Shown here one piece after another: positions 7,864 to 15,267 of a stretch of 64,000 bases of DNA; the first letter of the stretch is position 1, and the number at the start of each line of letters is the position of its first letter. The translations under genes and the position numbers were made by a program. This DNA comes from Candidatus Methanomethylophilaceae archaeon (lineage in GTDB: Archaea; Thermoplasmatota; Thermoplasmata; Methanomassiliicoccales; Methanomethylophilaceae). The notes under the pieces were generated by a model, which saw nothing but the letters and a program-made list of their open reading frames with translations, searched no databases and was not told the DNA's origin. The stretch spans positions 30,099-94,098 of the forward strand of contig CALUHQ010000069.1 of assembly GCA_944320485.1 (NCBI GenBank), written 5' to 3'.

Positions 7864-9366
7864 TCAGACCCTCTCGTTGGCGGAGCACGCGGTGAGGAGG
7901 GTGTTCATGGCGTCGCGGTACTTCTCGCCCTGGGCCTCGACCACGTTCCTGACGAACGGCATCAGGTACTTGGAGAAGTCCAGCTCGTCCGCGGACAGCT
8001 TGATCGGCACCTCGATGCCCGAATCCAGTGCGAATGCGGCGGCCAGCACTCTGGATTTGCTGTCCTTCAGAGGGGTCTTGGAGATCGTCTCCGCGACCAT
8101 GTTGCCTCCGCCCACCTTCGACGCCTTCGCCATCTTGTCGGCGATGGCCGTCATCGGTCCGGGCTTCTTGAACTCCGGCAGGGATGCCACAACGTCCGCG
8201 GACAGGTAGACGTTGCGGGCGTTGGCGAGTGCGATGGCGGGCTGCGTCTTGGAGAGGTCCCCGAGCTTGGAGACCGTGGCCGCATCGGTGTGCGCGATCA
8301 CAAGGTCCCTCCAGTCGGCCTCCCAGAGGAGGTTGTACGCCTCGGACACCTTGTTGGTCTTGAGGATCATCGCCCTGCTGTTGTCGGCGAGGAACCTGCT
8401 GAGGGTCGCCTTCAGGTCATCCTCTCCGGAGAGGTCCGCGATGAACTCGTCCAGGGACGAACCGTAGTTCTTCGAGCCGATGATGTACGTGGACTTCTCG
8501 GCCCCCTTGAGGTCTCCGATCTTGGACCTCTTGACCGAGCTCAGGAGCCCGGCGTCAGTGACCTTCCCGAGCATGTACTCCTTCAGCCTGTCGCCTGTGA
8601 CCCGCTCCACATCGGACTCCCCAGCGGAGTGGTACTTGTGCCTGACGGACACGGTGATGTCGTCCAGCGGATCGACCGCCGCCAGCCTGGAGACGATGTA
8701 CATGAGCGTGGACACGTCCTTGGCGCAGTCGTCGCAGATGCGTATCGTCTCGCCCAGGGATCCCACCGAGATCTCGAGGACGGCGGACGTCTCGTGGCCG
8801 CACTCCAGTCCGTCGTCGGGGAACTCGTAGGGGGTCTCCCAGAATGTGTCGTAGAGGTAGTCCTCGGGCATGTTCGGCTTGTCCGAGCACACGAGGTCCT
8901 CGCCGAACGAGTACAGGTGGAGCTTGTTCTTCTTGATGACCGGCCCGTACAGGAGCATCCTCTTGCGGGGGTCGTCATAGTACTGGCATCCGATCAGGAA
9001 TGGTGCGCCGACCGTTCCGCGGACCGCGTACGAGACCTTCTCGCCCCCGAGCATCCCGCTTGCCAGCATGGGGATGGATCCCTCGGCGGCCAGGGATATG
9101 GTCCCCGCATACGCCCTGTAGATCTCGTCGCCTCCCAGCTTGGAGGCCTCCTTCACCAGGGCATCCTTGTTGTTGCGGATCTTCTGCAGGGAGTCGATGT
9201 TCTTGAACGTCTTGTCGAAGACGCACTTCCTGCAGTTCCCAGCGCACTGTGGCCTTATGATCCCCGGATTGTCCGCGAGTGTCCTAGCGCGCTCCAGTAG
9301 ATCGTCCTCCAGCCTCTTGGAGGAATGCTTCACACCTCTCATTCTGAGACGTCTCTTGCCGGCCAT
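7864..9366 (-). CDS. Conserved-type protein of unknown function with CxxxCxxC cluster
   Basis: About 500 residues from the ATG at 9366; the frame is open to 9414, so the start is not certain. I do not recognise the family. A cysteine cluster CAGNCRKCVFDK lies near residue 40 and two further pairs (CGH, CDDCAKD) lie around 185-215, suggesting one or two metal sites. No signal peptide or membrane segment is visible, so it is probably cytoplasmic. The C-terminal third is predicted helical by composition. The gene stands 84 bases downstream of the YbjN-like gene on the same strand. Confidence 0.7.
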   Translation of the reverse strand: MAGKRRLRMRGVKHSSKRLEDDLLERARTLADNPGIIRPQCAGNCRKCVFDKTFKNIDSLQKIRNNKDALVKEASKLGGDEIYRAYAGTISLAAEGSIPMLASGMLGGEKVSYAVRGTVGAPFLIGCQYYDDPRKRMLLYGPVIKKNKLHLYSFGEDLVCSDKPNMPEDYLYDTFWETPYEFPDDGLECGHETSAVLEISVGSLGETIRICDDCAKDVSTLMYIVSRLAAVDPLDDITVSVRHKYHSAGESDVERVTGDRLKEYMLGKVTDAGLLSSVKRSKIGDLKGAEKSTYIIGSKNYGSSLDEFIADLSGEDDLKATLSRFLADNSRAMILKTNKVSEAYNLLWEADWRDLVIAHTDAATVSKLGDLSKTQPAIALANARNVYLSADVVASLPEFKKPGPMTAIADKMAKASKVGGGNMVAETISKTPLKDSKSRVLAAAFALDSGIEVPIKLSADELDFSKYLMPFVRNVVEAQGEKYRDAMNTLLTACSANERV

Positions 9367-9450
9367 GGTGCGGAGAATGGGCTGTTCGTAGATGAACCTT
9401 GGGCATGGAACCACGTTGTCGTCGAGAGCCCCCGGGACGACCGTCCCTCT

Positions 9451-9906
9451 TCAATGGTAGAGGCTCATGCTGTCGTCGGGACCCTCGAAGCGGCGGAGGT
9501 CACCGTCGTTCTCGTCCACCTCCCTGAGCATGGAGTATATTATGAACTGGAGGTGGTCCTTGGACGGCCTGTCGTCGAATATGTACGAGTGGTCGAACGT
9601 GATCATCCCGTTGTCGGGGTACAGGACGAAGTGACCGTAGACGCAGTCGGCGTTGAGACGGTTGATCTCGCGCAGGACCTCGTCCTGCCTCTCCGGAGGG
9701 ACCGTGACCGCCAGGACCGCGGACAGCAGGATGCATCCCTCTATGACGGCGGCCTGGAACCCTATCTCCAGGTCGTCCCCCTGGACGGTGAACAGTATGT
9801 GCCTGTTCTCCTCGTCCGCCTCGCAGTCCACGCCAAGTTCGGCCATGGCGTTCCTCAGTGTGTTGAACACCTTCTCGTCGCTGCTCCTTCCCAGTCCCTC
9901 GAACAT
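9451..9906 (-). CDS. YbjN-like small protein
   Basis: 151 residues. I chose ATG 9906 because a strong Shine-Dalgarno sequence (aggagg) lies 9 bases upstream; longer readings to 9993 lack one. The pattern FTVQGDDLEIGFQAAV...LLSAVLAVTVPPERQDEVLREINRLNADCVYGHFVLYPDNGMITFDHSY resembles the YbjN / type III secretion chaperone-like fold, whose members have no known enzymatic activity and often act as small binding proteins. No membrane segment. Assignment is to the fold only. Confidence 0.65.
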   Translation of the reverse strand: MFEGLGRSSDEKVFNTLRNAMAELGVDCEADEENRHILFTVQGDDLEIGFQAAVIEGCILLSAVLAVTVPPERQDEVLREINRLNADCVYGHFVLYPDNGMITFDHSYIFDDRPSKDHLQFIIYSMLREVDENDGDLRRFEGPDDSMSLYH

Positions 9907-10018
9907 GAATGTCGGCCTCCTGCCTTGTGACGGATACAGTATCCATTCCTGTCGCATAACTGTGCGCATGCCTCGTCCCCCGATGATGCACAAATACGCA
10001 TCCCCCGTTCCATGTGTG

Positions 10019-10453
10019 ATGATCTACACTCCGATGACCAGGAAGGCGGCCGCGGTCGCATACGACGCGCATCACGGGCACATCGACGACGGAGGTCTCC
10101 CGTACATCATGCACCCCCTGCATCTGGCGGAGGGGATGGACGACGAGCTGTCGACCTGCGTGGCGCTCCTCCACGACGTGGTCGAGCACACCGATGTCAC
10201 GTTCGACGACCTGGAGGGGGAGTTCCCGCCGGAGGTGATCCGCGCACTCCGCCTGCTTACCCACGACGAGAGGACGGACTACATGGACTACGTCCGCGGC
10301 ATCAAGGGGGACCCGCTGGCCGTGAAGGTCAAGCTCGCCGACCTGGACCACAACTCGGACAGGACCAGGTTCGAGGGCACCGTCCCGGACGATGTCGTAG
10401 ACTCCTGGATCGAGAGGTACGATGCCGCAAGAAGGATACTGAAGGAAGAGTGA
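10019..10453 (+). CDS. HD-domain hydrolase, SpoT/MESH1-like
   Basis: 144 residues. It carries the metal-binding signatures of the ppGpp-hydrolase branch of the HD superfamily: AYDAHHGHIDDGGLPYIMHP (about 13-32), LLHDVVEHTDVTFDDL (about 50-65) and VKLADLDHNSDRTRF (about 101-115). There is no synthetase, TGS or ACT domain, so it is a stand-alone small hydrolase like MESH1. In Archaea without a known stringent response the substrate may be another nucleotide, such as NADPH or a ppGpp-like compound; this is open. Confidence 0.8.
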   Translation: MIYTPMTRKAAAVAYDAHHGHIDDGGLPYIMHPLHLAEGMDDELSTCVALLHDVVEHTDVTFDDLEGEFPPEVIRALRLLTHDERTDYMDYVRGIKGDPLAVKVKLADLDHNSDRTRFEGTVPDDVVDSWIERYDAARRILKEE

Positions 10454-10482
10454 TCCCCGGCCTGCTGACCGGGTAAGGACTT

Positions 10483-11589
10483 TCAGTACAGCTGCTCGGA
10501 GCAGTACGGGCAGTACTTCGGCGTCTTGGGGAGGCCGGAGATGTCCTGTCCGCAGTACGGGCAGTTGTTGAACCTCGGGGCCGAGGCGGGGGCCTGCGGC
10601 GCGGGAGGCGTCTGGGGCTGCGCAGGTGCGGGTGCCGCCTGGCCCTGCTGCATCTGCATCTGGGGCGAGGGCTTGCCGCATCCGTTGCAGAACCTGTAGG
10701 GGTACGGGTTCGGCGCCCCGCAGTAGGGGCACATGGTCTGGGGCGCCTGCTGGGCACCGGCCTGGACCCCCTGCAGGGGCTGCTGCTGGAGCTGCTGGTA
10801 CATCTGGGGGAACAGGAGCATGCCCGCGCCCATGGCGGCCCCTCCGTCGGAGTTGCCGATGGCGTCGGCCATGCTCTCCATGACCTCGTACCTCCTGAAG
10901 GCCTCTCCGTTGGCGGAGCTGAACTGCAGGTACTCGAAGACCTTCTGCTGGTCCTCGTCGGTGGTCCTGACCTCGGCGATCTTCAGGGATAGGAGCTCTA
11001 TGCCCCTCTGCTGGAAGTACTGCTCCACCAGGACCTTCGTGGTGGTGGACGCCTTCTCCAGGTTGTTGAGGACGTCCATGTAGTACTGCTTGGTCAGCTG
11101 CTGGGTGACCTGCTCGTTGATGAACCCCTTCATGAAGGCGTTCACGTCGCCGGTGGTGTAGTTCTGCAGGCCCCCCAGGACCTGAGTGTAGAACACCGGG
11201 ACGTCGGAGACCCTGAACTGGAAGTCCCCGTTGGCCATCAGCGTGATCGGCACCTCGTATCCAGGCGCGGCCTTGATCATCCCGCGGATGCCCCACTTCC
11301 CGTTGAACATCTTCAGGGAGACGAAGATGATCTGCACCTTGAACGGGGTCTCCTTGTACCCCAGCGCCAGGTTGTACAGCTTGGTCAGCCAGGGGATGTT
11401 GCTGGACGTGATCAGGTGCCTGCCGGGCTCCAGCACCCCGGTCAGCTGCCCGTCCCTGGCGAATATCGCCACGGCGTGCTCCGGGACGGTGACGGATGTG
11501 AGCGTCCTCAGGTCCGTGTGCTCGCACGCGTAGATGATGTCGTCGGCCCCCTGGCTCTCCCAGGTCACGACGTTCGTTTTCTCTGCCAT
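10483..11589 (-). CDS. SPFH-domain protein with two C-terminal zinc ribbons (YdjI-like)
   Basis: 368 residues. Residues 25-240 match an SPFH/prohibitin-type domain of the 'virion core protein'/YdjI kind (VPEHAVAIFARDGQLTGVLEPGRHLITSSNIPWL...). A Gln/Pro/Ala-rich linker then separates two zinc ribbons, CPYCGAPNPYPYRFCNGCG and CPYCGQDISGLPKTPKYCPYC. In Bacillus subtilis the related YdjI works with membrane protein YdjH, zinc-ribbon protein YdjG and PspA at the membrane (established knowledge). It is the last gene of a five-gene operon that also contains a membrane protein and zinc-ribbon proteins, so a similar membrane-associated assembly is inferred. Confidence 0.88.
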   Translation of the reverse strand: MAEKTNVVTWESQGADDIIYACEHTDLRTLTSVTVPEHAVAIFARDGQLTGVLEPGRHLITSSNIPWLTKLYNLALGYKETPFKVQIIFVSLKMFNGKWGIRGMIKAAPGYEVPITLMANGDFQFRVSDVPVFYTQVLGGLQNYTTGDVNAFMKGFINEQVTQQLTKQYYMDVLNNLEKASTTTKVLVEQYFQQRGIELLSLKIAEVRTTDEDQQKVFEYLQFSSANGEAFRRYEVMESMADAIGNSDGGAAMGAGMLLFPQMYQQLQQQPLQGVQAGAQQAPQTMCPYCGAPNPYPYRFCNGCGKPSPQMQMQQGQAAPAPAQPQTPPAPQAPASAPRFNNCPYCGQDISGLPKTPKYCPYCSEQLY

Positions 11590-11593
11590 TCAA

Positions 11594-12130
11594 TCACTCC
11601 TCGCTCCCGCCGAAGCCCTTCATGATGGTCTCCCTCTGGTTGTAGTCCTCCATCATGGAGTCCACGCCCCTCTCGAGGTTACGGATCTCGGCCTTGACCT
11701 CCATCCCGCGGTCGACGCTGTCCAGGAGGTCGGCGGCGCCCTCCCTGAGCAGCCTGATGTCGTCCATCAGCTTCGCATCCCATCTGACCAGCGCGTCCAG
11801 GTCGTCCTCCATGATCTTCACGGCGTCGTGGAACCCGGAGTAGCCGTTGACGGCCTTCTTGATCCCAATGTCGTACCTGTCCACCTTGGTCCTGATCCTC
11901 TCCAGGTCCAGCATGAGGTCGGGCTGGGACACCAGCTCCCTCTGTATGGTGGCCAGGTCCTGTTTGGTTCCCTGTATGGCGCGGGACAGCTCGCCCCTGA
12001 CCGCCCTGTCCTCCTCCCTGCGGAGGTTCTTCTCCCTGTAGCCCCTGTATCCGGGGATGTAGAGTGCAATCCTCTCGATGAGGGACAGCTCGCCCTTCAT
12101 CTCGCTCTTGACCGTTTCATCGACTCCCAT
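11594..12130 (-). CDS. Coiled-coil protein of the SPFH/zinc-ribbon operon
   Basis: 178 residues, start ATG 12130. It is highly charged and heptad-like from about residue 40 to the end (AIQGTKQDLATIQRELVS... AEIRNLERGVDSMMEDYNQRE), so a long helical coiled coil is expected. A short hydrophobic stretch near residue 20 (IERIALYIPGY) could be an amphipathic membrane-contact helix. The size and all-helical character recall PspA-type proteins, but I see no specific PspA motif. It sits 4 bases upstream of the SPFH gene and just downstream of the membrane protein gene. Confidence 0.75.
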   Translation of the reverse strand: MGVDETVKSEMKGELSLIERIALYIPGYRGYREKNLRREEDRAVRGELSRAIQGTKQDLATIQRELVSQPDLMLDLERIRTKVDRYDIGIKKAVNGYSGFHDAVKIMEDDLDALVRWDAKLMDDIRLLREGAADLLDSVDRGMEVKAEIRNLERGVDSMMEDYNQRETIMKGFGGSEE

Positions 12131-12132
12131 TC

Positions 12133-12504
12133 TCACACGTTCCTGTTCTTGAGCGCCATCGCGATTCCTATGACGGCGACGATTATGATCAGCACGGCGG
12201 CCGTGATCAGCACCTCTCCGGAGAGGATGTACACGAAGCCGGTGACCCCCACCCCGGCGACGATCCCGCCTGCGGCCATGGCGGCGTCGGACGCGGAGGG
12301 GCCGAAGTTGTCCTCGCCACCCTTCCTGGCGAAGCTGGTGGCGGCTATGTAGAGTCCGAACACGAGCAGTATCGCCGAGAACGCGTTCAGGAGGTCGCCC
12401 GTGTAGAAGTACAGGATAACCCCCAGCGCGATCGCGATGAGGAGCATCCCCACGGCGATGGCGTTCCACGTCCTCGGGTTCATTCCCTTGGATTCCTCTG
12501 TCAT
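12133..12504 (-). CDS. Small membrane protein with four transmembrane helices
   Basis: 123 residues. Four hydrophobic segments are clear: about 15-36, 40-59, 73-94 and 98-118. A soluble KGGEDNFGPSAS loop lies in the middle. The second pair of helices is rich in Gly, Ala and Val. No catalytic motif is visible. Its position between the zinc-ribbon gene (12519) and the coiled-coil gene (11594), with gaps of a few bases, suggests that it anchors the soluble products of this operon to the membrane. That role is inference. Confidence 0.78.
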   Translation of the reverse strand: MTEESKGMNPRTWNAIAVGMLLIAIALGVILYFYTGDLLNAFSAILLVFGLYIAATSFARKGGEDNFGPSASDAAMAAGGIVAGVGVTGFVYILSGEVLITAAVLIIIVAVIGIAMALKNRNV

Positions 12505-12518
12505 CTTTCCATCCCTTC

Positions 12519-14063
12519 TCATATCTTCAGGACAGCCCCCAGGTCGGTGCGCTCGATCACTCCCGGGACCAGTCCGGAGAACTCCTTGGGCAGGGTTATG
12601 CGCCCTCCGGACGACCCGCACGGGACGTAGACCAGCCTCTTGACGCTGGGGCTGCTAAGTTTCAATTTGGAGTGGCTGCGGGCGCACTGGTCGAGGTAGC
12701 ATTCCACGAGCCTCGTGGCCTCGGCGCGGGTGCTCAGGGGGAGCACTATCTCCCTGGTGCCCGGGCTGTTCATCGCGGCCGAGTCCGCCAGCTTCCCTAT
12801 GCCGGCGCCTCCGCTGATGCTGTCCTCCTGCCCCTTCATGCGGGACAGTATCGAGCTCTCGGGTGCGGCGGAGAATATGTCGGTCAGGCCGAAGCGCGGG
12901 TTGGACAACGCCTCGGCGGAGGTGGTGAACGTCGCGGGCACCATCAGGTCCTCGGACACCTCGACCGCCTTCTTCGAGAACAGCGAGCCGGTGGTGAAGC
13001 TGTACCTGAGGTCCACGTCCCAGAACGGGAACAGGACGTCGCCCGATCCGGCGCAGATCGGCAGGGTCCCGCCGTTCCGGGCGGTCACGATCTCCTCGAC
13101 GAACCCGTTGAGCTCGAAGTCCCTCTCCTTCCTGTCCAGGAGGTGGTTCCAACGGGGGTCGTCCGGATACGCCACGCTGGACAGCCTGTTCACGAGCTCC
13201 AGGGTCTTCAGCGGATCCTTCCCCGTTCCGTTCGTGACCATGTCGGCGGTGCTCTTGAGGGTCTTGCACTGGGCCAGCTCAAGGTCCACCGCCCTCAGCA
13301 TCACCGCCGTCTTGGGGTTGGCCATTATCTCCTTCTTGGCCGACTCCAGCTTGCCTATCGCGGACTCGGCCTTCGCGGAGCATCCCATCGCATCGCCGTT
13401 CAGGACCATGTCCGAGGCCGTGCAGACCTCGGCCAGGGCCTCGAGCCTGGATGCCAGGGGGGCATAGTCCCTGCATCTCCTCACGGAGTCGGCCGCCTCC
13501 TTGAAGTTCTTGGACATGAGGGCGAACCTCCCGGGGGTGGTGTCCGTCAGGAGCTTGGAGTTGTTCACGATCATGGCGTACGCCGAGGCCAGGTTCTCGC
13601 CGTCCACGATGGCGGCCTTGTTCTCCTGGTCCACGGCCAGCGGCTCCAGGCTCTTCAGCTTCGCGTTGAACTCGAACGCCTGGGAAGACGTGTGGCTGGA
13701 CTTCGCCGGGTCCCCCTTGGAGAACGGCAGGACGATGAGCGGGGAGGCCGTGACCGTGTTGAGGGCGAAGCGGAACTCCCTGAGCTCCACGTCCAGCATG
13801 GGCTTCACGTTGTTCATGTAGATGTTGTGCCTGGCTATCGGGTCCACGTTCTCGCTCTGGGCGAGGGAGAACCCGCCTGGGATGGCCTTCCCGATCCACG
13901 ATTTGATCTCGGCCATCATCTGGTCCATGTACGCCTTGGCGTCTACCCTCTGCTGCGTGGTGCCGCAGCTCGGGCATGTCACATAGGGCGAATCGGACTC
14001 TATGTCCTTCCTGTCCAACGGTGCGCCGCAGTACTTGCAGCGCAGCTCTATCATGTCGTCCAT
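12519..14063 (-). CDS. Large zinc-ribbon protein of the SPFH operon
   Basis: 514 residues. A zinc ribbon occupies residues 8-36 (CKYCGAPL...VTCPSCGTTQQ). A long alpha-helical middle part and a C-terminal beta-rich part (FWDVDLRYSFTTGSLFSKKAVEVSEDLMVPATF...) follow. No membrane segment is visible. The C-terminal region contains VKRLVYVPCGSSGGRITLPKEFSG, which I cannot assign. The start ATG 14063 is 1 base from the stop of the upstream gene. It is probably a structural or scaffold partner of the SPFH protein, since both carry CxxC ribbons of similar type. Confidence 0.78.
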   Translation of the reverse strand: MDDMIELRCKYCGAPLDRKDIESDSPYVTCPSCGTTQQRVDAKAYMDQMMAEIKSWIGKAIPGGFSLAQSENVDPIARHNIYMNNVKPMLDVELREFRFALNTVTASPLIVLPFSKGDPAKSSHTSSQAFEFNAKLKSLEPLAVDQENKAAIVDGENLASAYAMIVNNSKLLTDTTPGRFALMSKNFKEAADSVRRCRDYAPLASRLEALAEVCTASDMVLNGDAMGCSAKAESAIGKLESAKKEIMANPKTAVMLRAVDLELAQCKTLKSTADMVTNGTGKDPLKTLELVNRLSSVAYPDDPRWNHLLDRKERDFELNGFVEEIVTARNGGTLPICAGSGDVLFPFWDVDLRYSFTTGSLFSKKAVEVSEDLMVPATFTTSAEALSNPRFGLTDIFSAAPESSILSRMKGQEDSISGGAGIGKLADSAAMNSPGTREIVLPLSTRAEATRLVECYLDQCARSHSKLKLSSPSVKRLVYVPCGSSGGRITLPKEFSGLVPGVIERTDLGAVLKI

Positions 14064-14064
14064 C

Positions 14065-14997
14065 TCATCTGCCCATCCTTGCGAACGCTATCTGGCTCTG
14101 CAGGGCGGCGATCTCCGCCTGCAGGCGCGCCTCCATCGCGCGCATCTCCTGCAGTGCCTGGTTGTAGTATGCCTGGGATATCTCGTCGGAACGGTTGGAG
14201 ACCGCCGAGTAGCAGGCGCGGCAGATGTAGATGTGCGCGCCGTCGTCGGGACTCGACCTGGCCGTCGGCTTGTCGTCCTTGTCCAGGGCGGGGGACACGT
14301 CCGCCGGGGCGGAGTAGAAGTGGATCCCCTCGCCGGTGGCGATCCTTCCGCACAGCCAGCAGGTGCATGTACGGGAGTAGGCCTGTATCCTCTCGAGGTT
14401 GGCCTCCCCGGACTGGCCGTTCTGCTGGCGGTAGCCCATGGCGATCTGCTGGTACTCGGCCGCCTGCGTCGGGTTGTCCCACACGACCCCGTCGGCCATG
14501 GTCTCGTACGCGATGGCCATCAGGTTGTAGAACTCGGTGTTCCCGGTAACGGTGGTGTCGTTCCTGAACAGCTGCAGGATGATGAGGTTCCTCTCGCCGA
14601 GCTTGGCCTGGAAGTCCTGGGCGAGCGTCTGGAGGGCTTCCCCCTTCTGCATCAGCTGCTGCCCGGACCCGCCGGACGACAGCAGTTCTATCTTCCTTAT
14701 CGTGAGCTCGCATTCGGAGATCAGGTCGTCCCTGTTGATGTCCAGAAGACCGAAGTCGAACGAGGGGTCGTCCATCCTCTGGAGCGCTCCGAGCAGATTC
14801 CTGTAAGCGTTGACGTTGGTGAGACGGTCCTTCAGGTCGATCAGCGCCACCTTGACGGCGGCCACGTCGTCGGTCCCGCCCTCTTTGTCTATCGACTTCT
14901 GGAGATAGTCGCGGGCCTTGTCGTACTCGCCTCTCTTGATGAGATCCTTGCTCTCGTCGTAGAGTTCGTCTCCGCTTTTGAAGAGCTTGAAAACCAT
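14065..14997 (-). CDS. TPR-like / zinc-ribbon protein, first gene of the SPFH operon
   Basis: 310 residues from ATG 14997, which is preceded by gggaaggga; a GTG at 15009 is the alternative. The N-terminus shows a TPR-like pair (DLIKRGEYDKARDYLQKSIDKEG, about 22-45). Two CxxC pairs (CWLCGR about 213, CRACYS about 260) could form a zinc site split by a loop. The last 40 residues are coiled coil (ALQEMRAMEARLQAEIAALQSQ). It is cytoplasmic by composition. Function unknown; it belongs to the same transcription unit as the next four genes. Confidence 0.76.
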   Translation of the reverse strand: MVFKLFKSGDELYDESKDLIKRGEYDKARDYLQKSIDKEGGTDDVAAVKVALIDLKDRLTNVNAYRNLLGALQRMDDPSFDFGLLDINRDDLISECELTIRKIELLSSGGSGQQLMQKGEALQTLAQDFQAKLGERNLIILQLFRNDTTVTGNTEFYNLMAIAYETMADGVVWDNPTQAAEYQQIAMGYRQQNGQSGEANLERIQAYSRTCTCWLCGRIATGEGIHFYSAPADVSPALDKDDKPTARSSPDDGAHIYICRACYSAVSNRSDEISQAYYNQALQEMRAMEARLQAEIAALQSQIAFARMGR

Positions 14998-15173
14998 TTC
15001 CCTTCCCACATCGGGTATGCGTCCTGAGTAGTTAATGATGATTAAGGGACGCTCAGGAATGGCGTACGGGTGCCGTCCACGGGGCCGGCCGGAGACCGCG
15101 GACCAATCATCTGAGCGATTCTCCAGACGTTCCCTGTATAGACGTTCATATCATCAGCGGATGTGCCTATTTG

Positions 15174-15191
15174 ATTAGACATTTGTCTAAT
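15174..15191. promoter_or_regulatory. Perfect palindrome (candidate operator) upstream of glutamine synthetase
   Basis: attagaca-tt-tgtctaat is a perfect 8-bp inverted repeat with a 2-base spacer, about 45 bases upstream of the glnA TATA box and within the 258-base divergent intergenic region. Its form suits a dimeric winged-helix regulator. Which regulator is unknown; the nearest candidate gene is the MarR protein at 21877. Confidence 0.6.
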
Positions 15192-15235
15192 AAAACATTT
15201 GGATAGTAACGTATTCATCTGGAAAATACAGAAAC

Positions 15236-15245
15236 ATTTATAAAT
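15236..15245 (+). promoter_or_regulatory. TATA box for glutamine synthetase
   Basis: atttataaat lies 23 bases before the ATG at 15268, inside a locally AT-rich stretch of an otherwise GC-rich region. The spacing implies a leaderless or nearly leaderless transcript. Confidence 0.65.
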
Positions 15246-15267
15246 CTCGGAGACTCAATGCAGGTTT

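Noticed and set aside
9907..9993. Longer N-terminus of the YbjN-like protein
   Set aside because: A clear aggagg sits in front of ATG 9906, and the added residues look unlike a protein start.
15001..15060. Overlapping inverted repeats (gcgtcc/ggacgc and cctgag/ctcagg) before the SPFH operon
   Set aside because: Arms are short, interleaved and unequal; they may be chance, so I do not call an operator.
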